23,801 nucleotides of DNA from Treponema sp. UBA1798 (GTDB lineage: Bacteria; Spirochaetota; Spirochaetia; Treponematales; Treponemataceae): assembly GCA_002319875.1 (NCBI GenBank), contig DCFS01000169.1:3346-27146 (forward strand), given 5' to 3'. This document shows, one piece after another, positions 8,297-16,273 of the stretch (its first letter is position 1; every line of letters begins with the position of its first letter). Under the pieces are notes generated by a model. That model ran no database searches. It saw nothing but the letters and a program-made list of their open reading frames with translations, and was not told the origin of the DNA. The translations under genes were made by a program, and so were the position numbers.

Positions 8297-8346
8297 GTAA
8301 AGGTGTTCTGTCTAAATGCTGCCGCATTTAGACAGAACACCTTTAC
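8297..8346. repeat. Perfect 23-bp inverted repeat with 4-base loop
   Basis: Bases 8297-8319 and 8324-8346 are exact reverse complements, separated by TGCC. The arm begins GTAAAGGTGTTCTGTC. In the asnB transcript it would form a very stable hairpin starting only about 6 bases from the predicted 5' end and ending about 30 bases before the asnB start codon. Neither side is followed by a T run, so it is not an ordinary terminator. Possible roles are transcript protection, control of elongation or ribosome access, or a remnant of a small mobile repeat. Confidence 0.9.
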
Positions 8347-8358
8347 CAGTATTTATTC

Positions 8359-8388
8359 AGTATATAACAAATATGCATTTTATGTCAA
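8359..8388 (-). promoter_or_regulatory. Sigma-70-type promoter of asnB
   Basis: On the minus strand a perfect TTGACA (8388-8383) is followed by an 18-base spacer and TATACT (8364-8359, 5 of 6). Initiation is expected near 8352. It is the best promoter match I found in the window and separates asnB and the Crp-type gene from the glmS-glnA-ANTAR group upstream. ATGCAT sites lie in the spacer and just upstream of the -35 element. Confidence 0.75.
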
Positions 8389-8408
8389 CAAGATGCATAT
8401 TTATGCAT
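8371..8408. promoter_or_regulatory. Candidate operator: three phased ATGCAT sites
   Basis: ATATGCAT (8371-8378) and ATGCATAT (8393-8400) form an 8-bp inverted repeat around the -35 element, and a third ATGCAT lies at 8403-8408. The centres of the three palindromes are 20 and 10 bp apart, two helical turns and one, so all face the same side of the DNA. A protein bound here would cover the spacer and the -35 region, which suggests repression of asnB. Which protein binds is unknown; the Crp-type regulator encoded after asnB is a candidate. Confidence 0.55.
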
Positions 8409-8463
8409 GACTAAAGCCGGGCATTTACAAAATCAGCAGCTGTTTCAAAACAAAACTGCACAA

Positions 8464-9033
8464 TTATCTTTCATATGTCTTCAGGATATTTTCGGCTGTC
8501 ACAGTCCTGCTCTGCCGCAGATCCATAGCCTGTTTTTCGATGTACCGGTGCGCCTGAGGTTCTGTCATATTGAGATACTGAATCAGGATACATTTTGCAC
8601 GGTCGACAAGTCGTATTTCTGATATTTTTTTCTGCAGTTTCTGGTTTTCACTTTCAAGCGACAAAACCCTTTTTCTGCTTGCTGACAGTAATTTCACAGC
8701 CTGGTAAAAGAAGTCCGGACTGACAGGCTTGGGCAGCACAAATACGCCGGCATCTTCTACAACAGCATCTATATCAGTAAGCATTTCCGCCTTCACGATA
8801 AGTATTATTCCTGCGGTAGAAGATTCGCTTGCATGTAATGCCAGATCATCGCCGAATTCATCAGGAAGCGGAGAATCTATGATGATAAGATCAAAATCGC
8901 TGTCAATAAGATCACGTCGTGCTTCAGCACCATTCTGCGTAGTAACAATACGCGAAAACGTCTGCGAATTCAGCATATCTGAAATTATTTCAAGAGTAGT
9001 ATTTGTATTGGATACGATCAAAACGCTATCCAT
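8464..9033 (-). CDS. ANTAR-domain regulator with degenerate receiver domain
   Basis: RNA-binding antitermination regulator of the type often found next to glutamine synthetase genes. The 189-residue protein has a receiver-like domain (1-110), a coiled-coil helix (about 110-132) and a C-terminal ANTAR domain (about 133-186: RAKCILIQYLNMTEPQAHRY then EKQAMDLRQSRTVTAENIL). The receiver keeps Asp53 at the phosphorylation position and Lys at KPVSPDFF, but the usual acidic pair after the first strand is replaced (LIVSNTN), so Mg2+ binding and phosphorylation are doubtful. It starts 7 bases after the glnA stop, so it is co-expressed with glnA. ANTAR proteins act on paired hairpins in leader RNAs; I did not find such a pair with the A1/G4 hexaloops here. 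No strong ribosome site is seen. Confidence 0.88.
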   Translation of the reverse strand: MDSVLIVSNTNTTLEIISDMLNSQTFSRIVTTQNGAEARRDLIDSDFDLIIIDSPLPDEFGDDLALHASESSTAGIILIVKAEMLTDIDAVVEDAGVFVLPKPVSPDFFYQAVKLLSASRKRVLSLESENQKLQKKISEIRLVDRAKCILIQYLNMTEPQAHRYIEKQAMDLRQSRTVTAENILKTYER

Positions 9034-9040
9034 AACCGGC

Positions 9041-10324
9041 TCAGATTTCTTCGAACGCAGGATCTTCCGAAGATTCTTTCATTTCGATATATGCGTTTAT
9101 GGTCGCTTCCGGTAAAACTGAACGGATGAAATCACTCTGACGGGCCAGTTTCAGCGCCTCATGTAAACTCAGCGGCAGGGTTTCCAGCCCGGATAATTCT
9201 TCCGGCGAAGCATTGAAAAGATTTATGTCTTTCGGTGCCGCCAGTTTCCGTTTCTGCATGATACCTTCCAGTCCGGCCTGCAATATCAGCGTAAGTGCAA
9301 GGTACTGATTACAGGCAGGATCGGGAGAACGCAGTTCAAGACGTTTACGTTCACCTGTTTCTGCAGGAATACGTATAAGCTGGCTCCTGTTCTGTTTACT
9401 CCAGCTGACATATTTCGGCGCTTCATATGCGCCGAAACGCTTATAGGAATTGTTCAGCGGATTCAGGAACGCCGTAATTTCTCTTATACGGTACAGTATA
9501 CCCGCAATAAACGACTGTGCGTCCTCAGGAAGGTTTTCATTATCAAAAATATTGTGTCCGTTCCGCCGCAGCGATATGTTTATATGCAGTCCGCTGCCGG
9601 CATTCCCGTCCACCGGCTTAGGCATAAAGGACGCATACAGGCCGCTTCTTGCAGCGATTGTTTTTACAACCGTTTTGAAGGTTCCGAGATTATCGGCCGC
9701 TTTCAGCAGCGTATCATATTTAAAATCGACTTCCTGCTGTCCCGGACCGGTTTCATGGTGCGACACTTCGGGAATGATATCCATCTGTATCAGCGTCAGG
9801 CAGATATCGCGGCGCACATTTTCGCCCTTATCACGGGGAGCCAGGTCACAATAGCCTGCAGTATCCTGGGGAATATATGTCGGCTCGCCTTTCTCGTCTA
9901 CCTGGAAAAGGTAAAATTCGCACTCCGTACCTATAAGCGCTTCGTACCCCTGTTTTTCTGCCAGCTCCGCTGTTTTCTGCAGAATGGAGCGTGTATCGCC
10001 TTCAAAAAGCGAACCATCGGCATTCCGGACATTGCAGAAGAACCGGACGACACGTCCGTGCTGCGGCCGCCATGGAAGCACCGAAAGCGTCGCAGGATCA
10101 GGAACAATAAATAAATCGCTTTTACTTGCTTCAAGGAATCCCTTAACCGCGCTTGCGTCAAATGAAATTCCTGTTTTGAAAGCTTTTTTCAGTTCGCCCG
10201 GCTGCACTGATATGCTTTTTATAGATCCGAATATATCTGTAAAAAAAAGTTTTATAAATTTTACATCATTCTCTGCAATATACTGCAGCACTTCGCTTTC
10301 TGTATAATCCATAGGTAACCCCAT
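9041..10324 (-). CDS. glnA: Glutamine synthetase, short type I, no adenylylation Tyr
   Basis: Joins ammonia to glutamate using ATP. At 427 residues it is shorter than the E. coli enzyme (about 469), like type I-alpha and related enzymes. Motifs: the N-terminal FFTDIFGSIKSI segment, metal ligands in ECEFYLF (134-140), HHETGPGQQEVDF (189-201), the ATP-binding KPVDGNAGSGLHINIS (236-251), NNSYKRF and NRSQLIRIP (312-320), and LRSPDPACNQY. The stretch NLFNASPEE aligns with the E. coli adenylylation loop but has Phe370 where the modified Tyr sits, so control by adenylylation is not expected; the adjacent ANTAR protein is a likelier regulator. ATG 10324 and ATG 10312 are both possible starts, with no clear ribosome site for either. 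It begins 20 bases after the glmS stop. Confidence 0.96.
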   Translation of the reverse strand: MGLPMDYTESEVLQYIAENDVKFIKLFFTDIFGSIKSISVQPGELKKAFKTGISFDASAVKGFLEASKSDLFIVPDPATLSVLPWRPQHGRVVRFFCNVRNADGSLFEGDTRSILQKTAELAEKQGYEALIGTECEFYLFQVDEKGEPTYIPQDTAGYCDLAPRDKGENVRRDICLTLIQMDIIPEVSHHETGPGQQEVDFKYDTLLKAADNLGTFKTVVKTIAARSGLYASFMPKPVDGNAGSGLHINISLRRNGHNIFDNENLPEDAQSFIAGILYRIREITAFLNPLNNSYKRFGAYEAPKYVSWSKQNRSQLIRIPAETGERKRLELRSPDPACNQYLALTLILQAGLEGIMQKRKLAAPKDINLFNASPEELSGLETLPLSLHEALKLARQSDFIRSVLPEATINAYIEMKESSEDPAFEEI

Positions 10325-10344
10325 AAGTTTATATATTCCGGACT

Positions 10345-12189
10345 TTACTCCACGGTAACGCTTTTGGCAAGATTTCTCGGCTTGTCAGGATCATTTCCGC
10401 GCAGTATCGCACAGTAATATGCAAAAAGCTGTGCCGGCACAATGGCAAGGATCGGCGAAAAAGCACTGGATACCGGAGGCAGCTGTATTATTTCATCCGC
10501 AATATCTTTAAAAGCTCCCGACGTATCCTGAGTAATCACCAGTGTTGCAGCTCCTCTGGTCTTTACTTCAACGATATTCGATCCGATTTTTTCATACAGA
10601 TCCGGCTGTGTCGCAATAGCAGCAACGAGCGTTGTGGGATCGACAAGCGCAATCGGACCGTGCTTCAGTTCTCCCGCATTGAACGCTTCACTGTGCATAT
10701 AGCTTACTTCTTTAAGCTTGAGTGCACTTTCAAGACAGGTTGCACTGTCAAACTGACGGCCGATATAGAAAATTTTACTTTTATTGAATTGTCTGGATGC
10801 AAATTTCTGTATAACCGCTTTTTCATCAAGCAGCAGCTGTAATTTATCAGGCAGATCCAGCAGCTCTTTGAGCAGCAGGCGGAAATCCGATTCTGCCAAC
10901 GCGCCTCTCACAAGCGCTGTCTTCAAAGCAATAAGATACAGACAGGCGAGCTGGGTTGTATAAGCTTTTGTAGAGGCAACTGCAATTTCCGGACCGGCCC
11001 ATGTATAGATAACAGCGTCCGCTTCGCGGGAAATGGTGGAACCGACACAGTTGGTTATTGCAATAATACGGGTTCCATGCTCTTTGGCAAGCCGCAGCGC
11101 CGCAAGCGTATCCGCTGTTTCTCCCGACTGGCTTACGGTTATAAAAATATCATTTTCAAGCAGGATAGGATTCCTGTAGCGGAACTCCGATGCAGTATCT
11201 ACTTCAACCGGTATCCGTGCAAATTTTTCAAATGCATATTTTGCAACAACTCCGGCATGATATGCGGTTCCGCAGGCACAGATAACGATACGACCGGCAT
11301 GTTTCCATTCGTCGCCGAATTTCACTTCATCAAACGATATATCGACAGGCTCTCCACTTCCGTTCTTTACGATGCGCGGACGAAGCGTATCCGTAAGGGC
11401 TTTCGGCTGTTCGTGTATTTCCTTGAGCATAAAATGCTCATAACCGCCTTTTTCCGCAGAAGAGACATCCCAGTCGACATGATAGGGGTCTCGTACGACT
11501 TTTTCACCATTCTCCGTAAACAGATCGACGTGATCAGTATATAATACAGCAACCTCTTTCTGATTTAGAAAATAAACCTGTCTCGTATATTCAAGCAGGG
11601 CAGGAACATCAGATGCGATAAAGTTTTCTCCCGTCCCCAGACCAACGACAAGAGGACAATCCTTACGGGCAGCAATAATTCTGTCAGGATAATCCCGGCA
11701 TATAACACCAAGTGCATAGGACCCTTCCAGCCGTGCAAGAGTCTGCAGTACAGCCTGGAAAATATCACCGGACTCTTCATAGTAATAATTTATAAGGTGC
11801 GCGATAACTTCCGTATCTGTCTGGCTGCGGAAAACGACGCCCTGAGCCTGCAGCCATTCTTTCAATCTGGCATAATTTTCAATAATTCCGTTATGGACAA
11901 CTGCAATACTTCCGGAGACATTCGTCTGCGGGTGAGCGTTTATGTCACTGGGCTCTCCATGGGTAGCCCAGCGCGTATGTCCGATTCCCAGAGAACCCCT
12001 GATCGTTTCATGGGCAATCCGCTCTTCGAGAACCTTTAAAGCTCCCTTTGCTTTACGGACAAGAATATCTTCTCCGGTAAAAACAGCAATACCTGCAGAA
12101 TCATAACCTCTGTATTCGAGTTTTTTAAGAGAATTTATCAGAACCGGCGTAGCTTCTCTGCTGCCCACATACCCGACAATGCCGCACAT
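10345..12189 (-). CDS. glmS: Glutamine--fructose-6-phosphate aminotransferase (isomerizing)
   Basis: Makes glucosamine-6-phosphate from fructose-6-phosphate and glutamine, the first step to UDP-GlcNAc for peptidoglycan and surface polysaccharide. The 614-residue protein (E. coli 609) has catalytic Cys2 (MCGIVGYVG), the glutaminase loop LEYRGYDSAG, GHTRWATHG, HNGIIENY, then two SIS sugar-isomerase domains (about 290-430 and 465-600; SQSGETADT and STKAYTTQ are visible) and the conserved C-terminus LAKSVTVE with the substrate-binding Lys609. An AGGAG site precedes ATG 12189. The upstream gap to the HD-GYP-like gene is only 24 bases, leaving no room for a glmS ribozyme or a dedicated promoter, so transcription probably comes from further upstream or from within that gene. 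Confidence 0.97.
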   Translation of the reverse strand: MCGIVGYVGSREATPVLINSLKKLEYRGYDSAGIAVFTGEDILVRKAKGALKVLEERIAHETIRGSLGIGHTRWATHGEPSDINAHPQTNVSGSIAVVHNGIIENYARLKEWLQAQGVVFRSQTDTEVIAHLINYYYEESGDIFQAVLQTLARLEGSYALGVICRDYPDRIIAARKDCPLVVGLGTGENFIASDVPALLEYTRQVYFLNQKEVAVLYTDHVDLFTENGEKVVRDPYHVDWDVSSAEKGGYEHFMLKEIHEQPKALTDTLRPRIVKNGSGEPVDISFDEVKFGDEWKHAGRIVICACGTAYHAGVVAKYAFEKFARIPVEVDTASEFRYRNPILLENDIFITVSQSGETADTLAALRLAKEHGTRIIAITNCVGSTISREADAVIYTWAGPEIAVASTKAYTTQLACLYLIALKTALVRGALAESDFRLLLKELLDLPDKLQLLLDEKAVIQKFASRQFNKSKIFYIGRQFDSATCLESALKLKEVSYMHSEAFNAGELKHGPIALVDPTTLVAAIATQPDLYEKIGSNIVEVKTRGAATLVITQDTSGAFKDIADEIIQLPPVSSAFSPILAIVPAQLFAYYCAILRGNDPDKPRNLAKSVTVE

Positions 12190-12213
12190 ATAGCTCTCCT
12201 GTTACTCTGTATT

Positions 12214-13602
12214 TTATACAATCGCATCCAGTGCTGCAACTACATCCTGGTCATAAAAATCAGGCTGCTGCTTAAGTGTATCGATGGCCGTTTCCTTATC
12301 AGCTATTGCACGATAATTCCTGCGGCTTGAAAGCGATACATATGTTTCCGCCACACGGATAAGTCTGGCTATTTCAGGGATGTCTTCACCGGAAAGTCCT
12401 TCCGGATACCCGCTGCCGTCCATATTGGCATGATGCTTTTCTGCTGCATCCATAAAAATATCCCGGTATCTGCCGGATACGAACTGCAGATAATCTCCTG
12501 CGAGATTTACATGTTTGCGGAGATCCATCCGCTGATTATCGCTGAGATTGTCAGCAGCAAGAAGTTTTTCATCTATACCGAAAAAACCTGCATCATATAC
12601 CATCGCTGCGCAAAAATATATGAGGGCCTTCTGCGGCTGCACGCCGAGACGTACCGCCATTTTATATACCAGTTCGCTTACATTTTTCGAATTATTTTTC
12701 CGGCGTGTTATCTGGTCTATCTTTGAACCAAGATCTTCACACTTTATTGCCAGTTCCTGAACTTCCCGTTTTTCCTCGTCGCTCTGTTCCGGTTCCGGTA
12801 AAGCGTCTACACCCCACCGGGAACTTCCGGCTGATTTTATACCGTTCCCCCAAAGATCGGTAACACCGCCGAGCTTGAGCAGATTACTGCCGGTACTGTT
12901 CTGCATTGCAGCGATCATTTTAAGTGTCGCTTCAAGCTGTTCATGCTGCCGTCTGCTGCTGTGGACTGCAAGCCGGATAACAAACAAAATGACAAGAAAC
13001 ACCAGAAGGAGTGTTCCGGCAATAATAAAAACAGCAAGCGTAATGATCCTGACAGAGTCCTTTGTTTGCTTTGCCGTCTCCGAAAGCCCCGTTCCCAGCG
13101 TACCGATACTGCTGTCAAGTTTCTGGATCAGCTTGTCCTGTTCTTCCCTGCGTGCAGTAAGATCTTCCTGATGCATACGTACCGTTTCTTCATGCTGCGC
13201 ATTTTCTTTTGCTTCCTGTTTCTCCGAAATTTCCCGTTCCTGATTTTCCGAAATCTGCCTGATAAGGCTGTTTATGGATGAGTTCGCTACCTGAGGATAT
13301 TCAGCAAGTCTGTCTTTTATATCAGGCAGCGCACCATAATCAGAAGCATCTTTTATAATTTTAAGCCGTGCAGCATATATCGTCTGAGCCATAAGAATTA
13401 CATTATCGGGAATCACTCCATTTTTATTCAGCTGAAGGGCTTTGTTGACATCCTTAAATGCCTCTGCAATTTTCCCGGTCGAATAATCTTCATTTGCCTT
13501 ATTGAGGAATCGGCCCGTAAGAGAATCCGTATCTGCAAAAACAAGTATGGCAGCCATACAAAACAACGTGCATACGATAAAAAACTTTTTATTCTGTAAC
13601 AT
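12214..13602 (-). CDS. Membrane-anchored HD-GYP-like protein, degenerate site (copy 1)
   Basis: Probable envelope sensor. Of 462 residues, 1-23 form a signal peptide or first hydrophobic anchor, about 25-110 are helical repeat-like (GKIAEAFKDVNKALQLN resembles a TPR unit), 115-180 a charged coiled coil, 186-212 a transmembrane segment, and about 300-440 a cytoplasmic HD-GYP-like domain. In that domain the canonical HD is Tyr336-Asp337 (VYDAGF, against LHDIGK), and the earlier His of the GHS motif is Asn (RKNNSKNVSELV). His364, His390-His391 and GYP at 398-400 are retained. Active HD-GYP proteins hydrolyse cyclic di-GMP; with these losses I expect binding or signalling rather than catalysis. 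The start has GGAG about 6 bases upstream and overlaps the end of the preceding gene by 14 bases, implying coupled translation. A paralogue lies at 16274-17629. Confidence 0.85.
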   Translation of the reverse strand: MLQNKKFFIVCTLFCMAAILVFADTDSLTGRFLNKANEDYSTGKIAEAFKDVNKALQLNKNGVIPDNVILMAQTIYAARLKIIKDASDYGALPDIKDRLAEYPQVANSSINSLIRQISENQEREISEKQEAKENAQHEETVRMHQEDLTARREEQDKLIQKLDSSIGTLGTGLSETAKQTKDSVRIITLAVFIIAGTLLLVFLVILFVIRLAVHSSRRQHEQLEATLKMIAAMQNSTGSNLLKLGGVTDLWGNGIKSAGSSRWGVDALPEPEQSDEEKREVQELAIKCEDLGSKIDQITRRKNNSKNVSELVYKMAVRLGVQPQKALIYFCAAMVYDAGFFGIDEKLLAADNLSDNQRMDLRKHVNLAGDYLQFVSGRYRDIFMDAAEKHHANMDGSGYPEGLSGEDIPEIARLIRVAETYVSLSSRRNYRAIADKETAIDTLKQQPDFYDQDVVAALDAIV

Positions 13603-14701
13603 TTCCTACTCCAAACGCAAGAACAGTACGTACACGATTTTCTGTACCGCCGTCCCGTATAAATAGTGTGTCTCTGACTCCTACATCAAATCCGATCCGG
13701 ATTTTTTCAAGATCGGCTACAGGTATACGGACAAGAATACCTGCAGCCATTGCCGATTTTAAATCGTCATAGGCAAAATGCCCGAAATAATAATCATAGC
13801 TGGCCTTGAACTGAAGGCCTCCGAATGTAATATTTTCAATGTCTATTCCTGCAAGCGGTGTGATAAACGTATCAAGGACCTTGTTTTTTTCTGAACCGGC
13901 TGTAGTAACATATGATGCAGCCCCCATCCGGAAAAACAGCCTGTCGCTCAGACTGCTGAAAGCTATTTTCGGAACAATTGTATATGAGGAAAGAATTGTG
14001 TCATCACTGTTTGACAGGGTTGCCATCAGGAACTCTACTGTTCCCTCTGCACCGACAGCAATCTGGTCAGTCTGATACACAAGCGATGCTTCAGATGTAA
14101 TACCATATCTTGCACTTGTATAATTTTCAGAGCTTACATTGATCATGGAAATGTCCGCCATACCAAAATCAGCCTGCCACGACAGGCTGGAATAACGGGA
14201 TTCATTTTCCCTGACATACACAGATTTTCCGGAAGAGGTAGGGACTGCCTGATATTTTGATTGTACCTGTTCAAGCAGTTTTTTCCGCTCCAGTGCAATC
14301 CGTACTTCTTCAGCTTCCTTTTTACGTTCCTGTGCTTCTTCTTCAGCCTTTCGTCTTGCAATCCCGTCGTCTATAACGGAGTACATAGCTATGGCGTCCG
14401 TATTATCCATATTATTATCGATAACCACAAGGCAGGCAGTCCGTGCAAATTCAAAATCTCCGGCAATGACAAGCTGTCTGATTTTTTTCATGATATAATT
14501 TTCACATAAAACATATCCGGGGGAATCTTTATTCCGGAAAAGTTGCTCTGTAAGTTTTTCTTCAGATTTTTCAGAAAAAGCAGCATCTATCAGGGAATAA
14601 CTCTCAGAAAGATCCGCGTGCTGCGGATATACCGGTACCGGAAAAAGAAAGGCCAGTACTTCAAGAAATAAAATTATTTTAAACAGATTTCTTTTAGGCA
14701 T
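13589..14701 (-). CDS. Exported protein with coiled coil and possible beta-barrel
   Basis: I do not recognise a named family. The 370-residue product starts with a signal peptide (MPKRN then a hydrophobic run to VPVYPQ), followed by a helical region (about 25-110), a charged coiled coil rich in Arg, Lys and Glu (about 115-150), and a C-terminal half of alternating polar and hydrophobic residues ending in paired short strands, as in small outer-membrane barrels. It may therefore sit in the outer membrane with a periplasmic stalk. The frame extends to ATG 14734, but ATG 14701 has GAAGG about 5 bases upstream and lies just below a candidate promoter whose start point is near 14718, so I use 14701. 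Its 3' end overlaps the next gene, the HD-GYP-like protein, by 14 bases, suggesting the two work together. Confidence 0.78.
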   Translation of the reverse strand: MPKRNLFKIILFLEVLAFLFPVPVYPQHADLSESYSLIDAAFSEKSEEKLTEQLFRNKDSPGYVLCENYIMKKIRQLVIAGDFEFARTACLVVIDNNMDNTDAIAMYSVIDDGIARRKAEEEAQERKKEAEEVRIALERKKLLEQVQSKYQAVPTSSGKSVYVRENESRYSSLSWQADFGMADISMINVSSENYTSARYGITSEASLVYQTDQIAVGAEGTVEFLMATLSNSDDTILSSYTIVPKIAFSSLSDRLFFRMGAASYVTTAGSEKNKVLDTFITPLAGIDIENITFGGLQFKASYDYYFGHFAYDDLKSAMAAGILVRIPVADLEKIRIGFDVGVRDTLFIRDGGTENRVRTVLAFGVGNVTE

Positions 14702-14724
14702 CCAAACCTTCACCTGTACAAAAT

Positions 14725-14754
14725 ATCTTAACATATTAAAGTGAAATATGTCAA
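14725..14754 (-). promoter_or_regulatory. Candidate promoter for the barrel-like/HD-GYP-like gene pair
   Basis: On the minus strand a perfect TTGACA (14754-14749) is followed after 18 bases by TAAGAT (14730-14725, 4 of 6). It sits in the short gap after mnmE. Initiation near 14718 would leave a leader of about 17 bases holding only the ribosome site before ATG 14701, which fits the start chosen for that gene. Confidence 0.5.
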
Positions 14755-14782
14755 ATTACGGTCTGTTCAGGAAATACATACG

Positions 14783-16204
14783 CTATTTCCCGACACAAAA
14801 ATGAGAAAATATGCTGTCAAGGATATCATCCGGAGTTACGTCACCAGTCACTTCGCCAAGACAGTCAAGGGCATCTTCAAGATCCTGAACTGTTGCATCA
14901 AGCGTGAAGTCCCCCTCCGCGCTTTTCAGAGCGTGGCGTACACAGTCAAGCGCTTCCCTGACAGCAGCTTCCTGCCTTGCAGAGCCGAGGCCGGCCTGTT
15001 CCCGTTCCGGTGCGTCTGATGAAACAAGCTGCTGCTTAACCATATCAGCAAGCTGCTTCAGACCGTATCCCGTTTTCGCACTGACACAAACAGAACCTTT
15101 CAGCAACGCTATCTTCTGCTGTATATCAGACGGCAGTACCGAGTGCATTGCCGGAGTAAATCTGTCGCATTTACTCCATACAAGAAGCACTGGAACATTA
15201 CATGACAAAAGGAAACCGGTATCTTCAGCATCAAGTCCGGTCATTGGATCAACAAGATACAACAGGATGTCTGCATCCTTTGAGAGATCCCGCGTCCGTT
15301 CGACACCGTTTCTTTCTATTATATCGTCTGTTTCACGCAGCCCGGCTGTATCAAAGAGTCTTACCGGAATACCATCAAAGCCTGCCCAGCATTCAAGCCA
15401 GTCACGTGTCGTTCCGGCTATTTCGGATACGATGGCTCTGTCTTCCTTCAGAATGGCATTAAACAGGCTGGACTTACCCGCATTGGTTTTACCGCAAAGC
15501 ACAACACGCACACCATCCTGGTAAAGTTTTTCACTTTTCCATGAATCTGCAAGCGTACTGAGCGCACTTGCAGCCTGTTCCAGTTTTGTATGATCAAACG
15601 CATCTGCAATAGTTTCCTCATCTTCGGGATATTCAATTTCAACTTCAACAGCTGCAAGCGTATCTACAATCATTTTTTTTATACTGTTTATTTCATCAAA
15701 AAGATCGCCGGCAAGGCGACCTGCAGCACGCCCCCGGGATACATCGGTACGGCTGTCGATAATTTCGCGTACTGCCTCAGCCTTCGTCAAATCCGTCTTT
15801 CCGTTTATATATGCCCGAAAAGTAAATTCTCCCTTCTGAGCCGGACGGAAACCATTTGCAAGAAACAGATTATAAAGGGCCGACACTACAGCGGTACCGC
15901 CGTGACAGCTTATTTCTACCATATCCTCACCGGTAAAACTTTTCGGAGCCCGGTATACTCCGGCAACGACTTCATCTATCCGATTCCGTTTACCACCGTT
16001 AGTCTGAAAACCAGGTGTTTCTATCCATCCGTACACAAGTGTGTTCCCGGGAGCTTCAAGTAAAGCCCTGGGCCGGGAAAAAAGACGGGAAACGAGTTCT
16101 ATGCAGTTTTTACCTGAAGTCCGTATAATACCCAGTGCAGCCGGAGCAAGCGCAGTTGCAACAGCAGCAATAGGTTCTTCTGGAGTATATCCGTTTGTAT
16201 CCAT
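14783..16204 (-). CDS. mnmE: MnmE, tRNA U34 modification GTPase
   Basis: With MnmG it modifies uridine 34 of certain tRNAs (5-carboxymethylaminomethyl or related side chain). The protein is 473 residues from ATG 16204: an N-terminal tetrahydrofolate-binding domain (about 1-125, with RTSGKNC), a helical domain, and an inserted G domain with P-loop GKTNAGKS at 238-245, the K-loop GTTRD at 264-268, DTAG at 285-288 and WSKCD in place of the usual NKxD. It ends in CVGK, the C-terminal cysteine motif of the family. The frame can be extended to GTG 16234, but that falls in a terminator-like hairpin; ATG 16204 has AAGG about 8 bases upstream. It is flanked by the two HD-GYP-like genes without obvious functional connection. 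Confidence 0.97.
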   Translation of the reverse strand: MDTNGYTPEEPIAAVATALAPAALGIIRTSGKNCIELVSRLFSRPRALLEAPGNTLVYGWIETPGFQTNGGKRNRIDEVVAGVYRAPKSFTGEDMVEISCHGGTAVVSALYNLFLANGFRPAQKGEFTFRAYINGKTDLTKAEAVREIIDSRTDVSRGRAAGRLAGDLFDEINSIKKMIVDTLAAVEVEIEYPEDEETIADAFDHTKLEQAASALSTLADSWKSEKLYQDGVRVVLCGKTNAGKSSLFNAILKEDRAIVSEIAGTTRDWLECWAGFDGIPVRLFDTAGLRETDDIIERNGVERTRDLSKDADILLYLVDPMTGLDAEDTGFLLSCNVPVLLVWSKCDRFTPAMHSVLPSDIQQKIALLKGSVCVSAKTGYGLKQLADMVKQQLVSSDAPEREQAGLGSARQEAAVREALDCVRHALKSAEGDFTLDATVQDLEDALDCLGEVTGDVTPDDILDSIFSHFCVGK

Positions 16205-16225
16205 AACCTTTACCTTATGTTTCCA

Positions 16226-16262
16226 GAAAAACACTGATTAAGTTATCAGATTTTAATCAGCG
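16226..16262 (-). terminator. Probable rho-independent terminator after HD-GYP-like copy 2
   Basis: Twelve bases past the stop of the upstream gene, the arms 16253-16260 and 16234-16241 (CTGATTAA and TTAATCAG on the minus strand) form an 8-bp stem with an 11-base loop. A G-U and a C-G pair can extend it, and TGTTTTTC follows. The stem is AT-rich, so termination may be partial. It leaves little room for a separate mnmE promoter, which suggests some read-through. Confidence 0.5.
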
Positions 16263-16273
16263 TCCGTTTGGTA

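Noticed and set aside
8297..8346. The 23-bp inverted repeat as a terminator of the ANTAR operon.
   Set aside because: No T run follows on either strand, and the asnB promoter lies between the ANTAR gene and the repeat.
8281..8463. Paired hexaloop hairpins (ANTAR target) in the asnB leader.
   Set aside because: The large hairpin has a 4-base loop, and the small AAACAGTCCTGTTT hairpin lacks the A1/G4 loop pattern.
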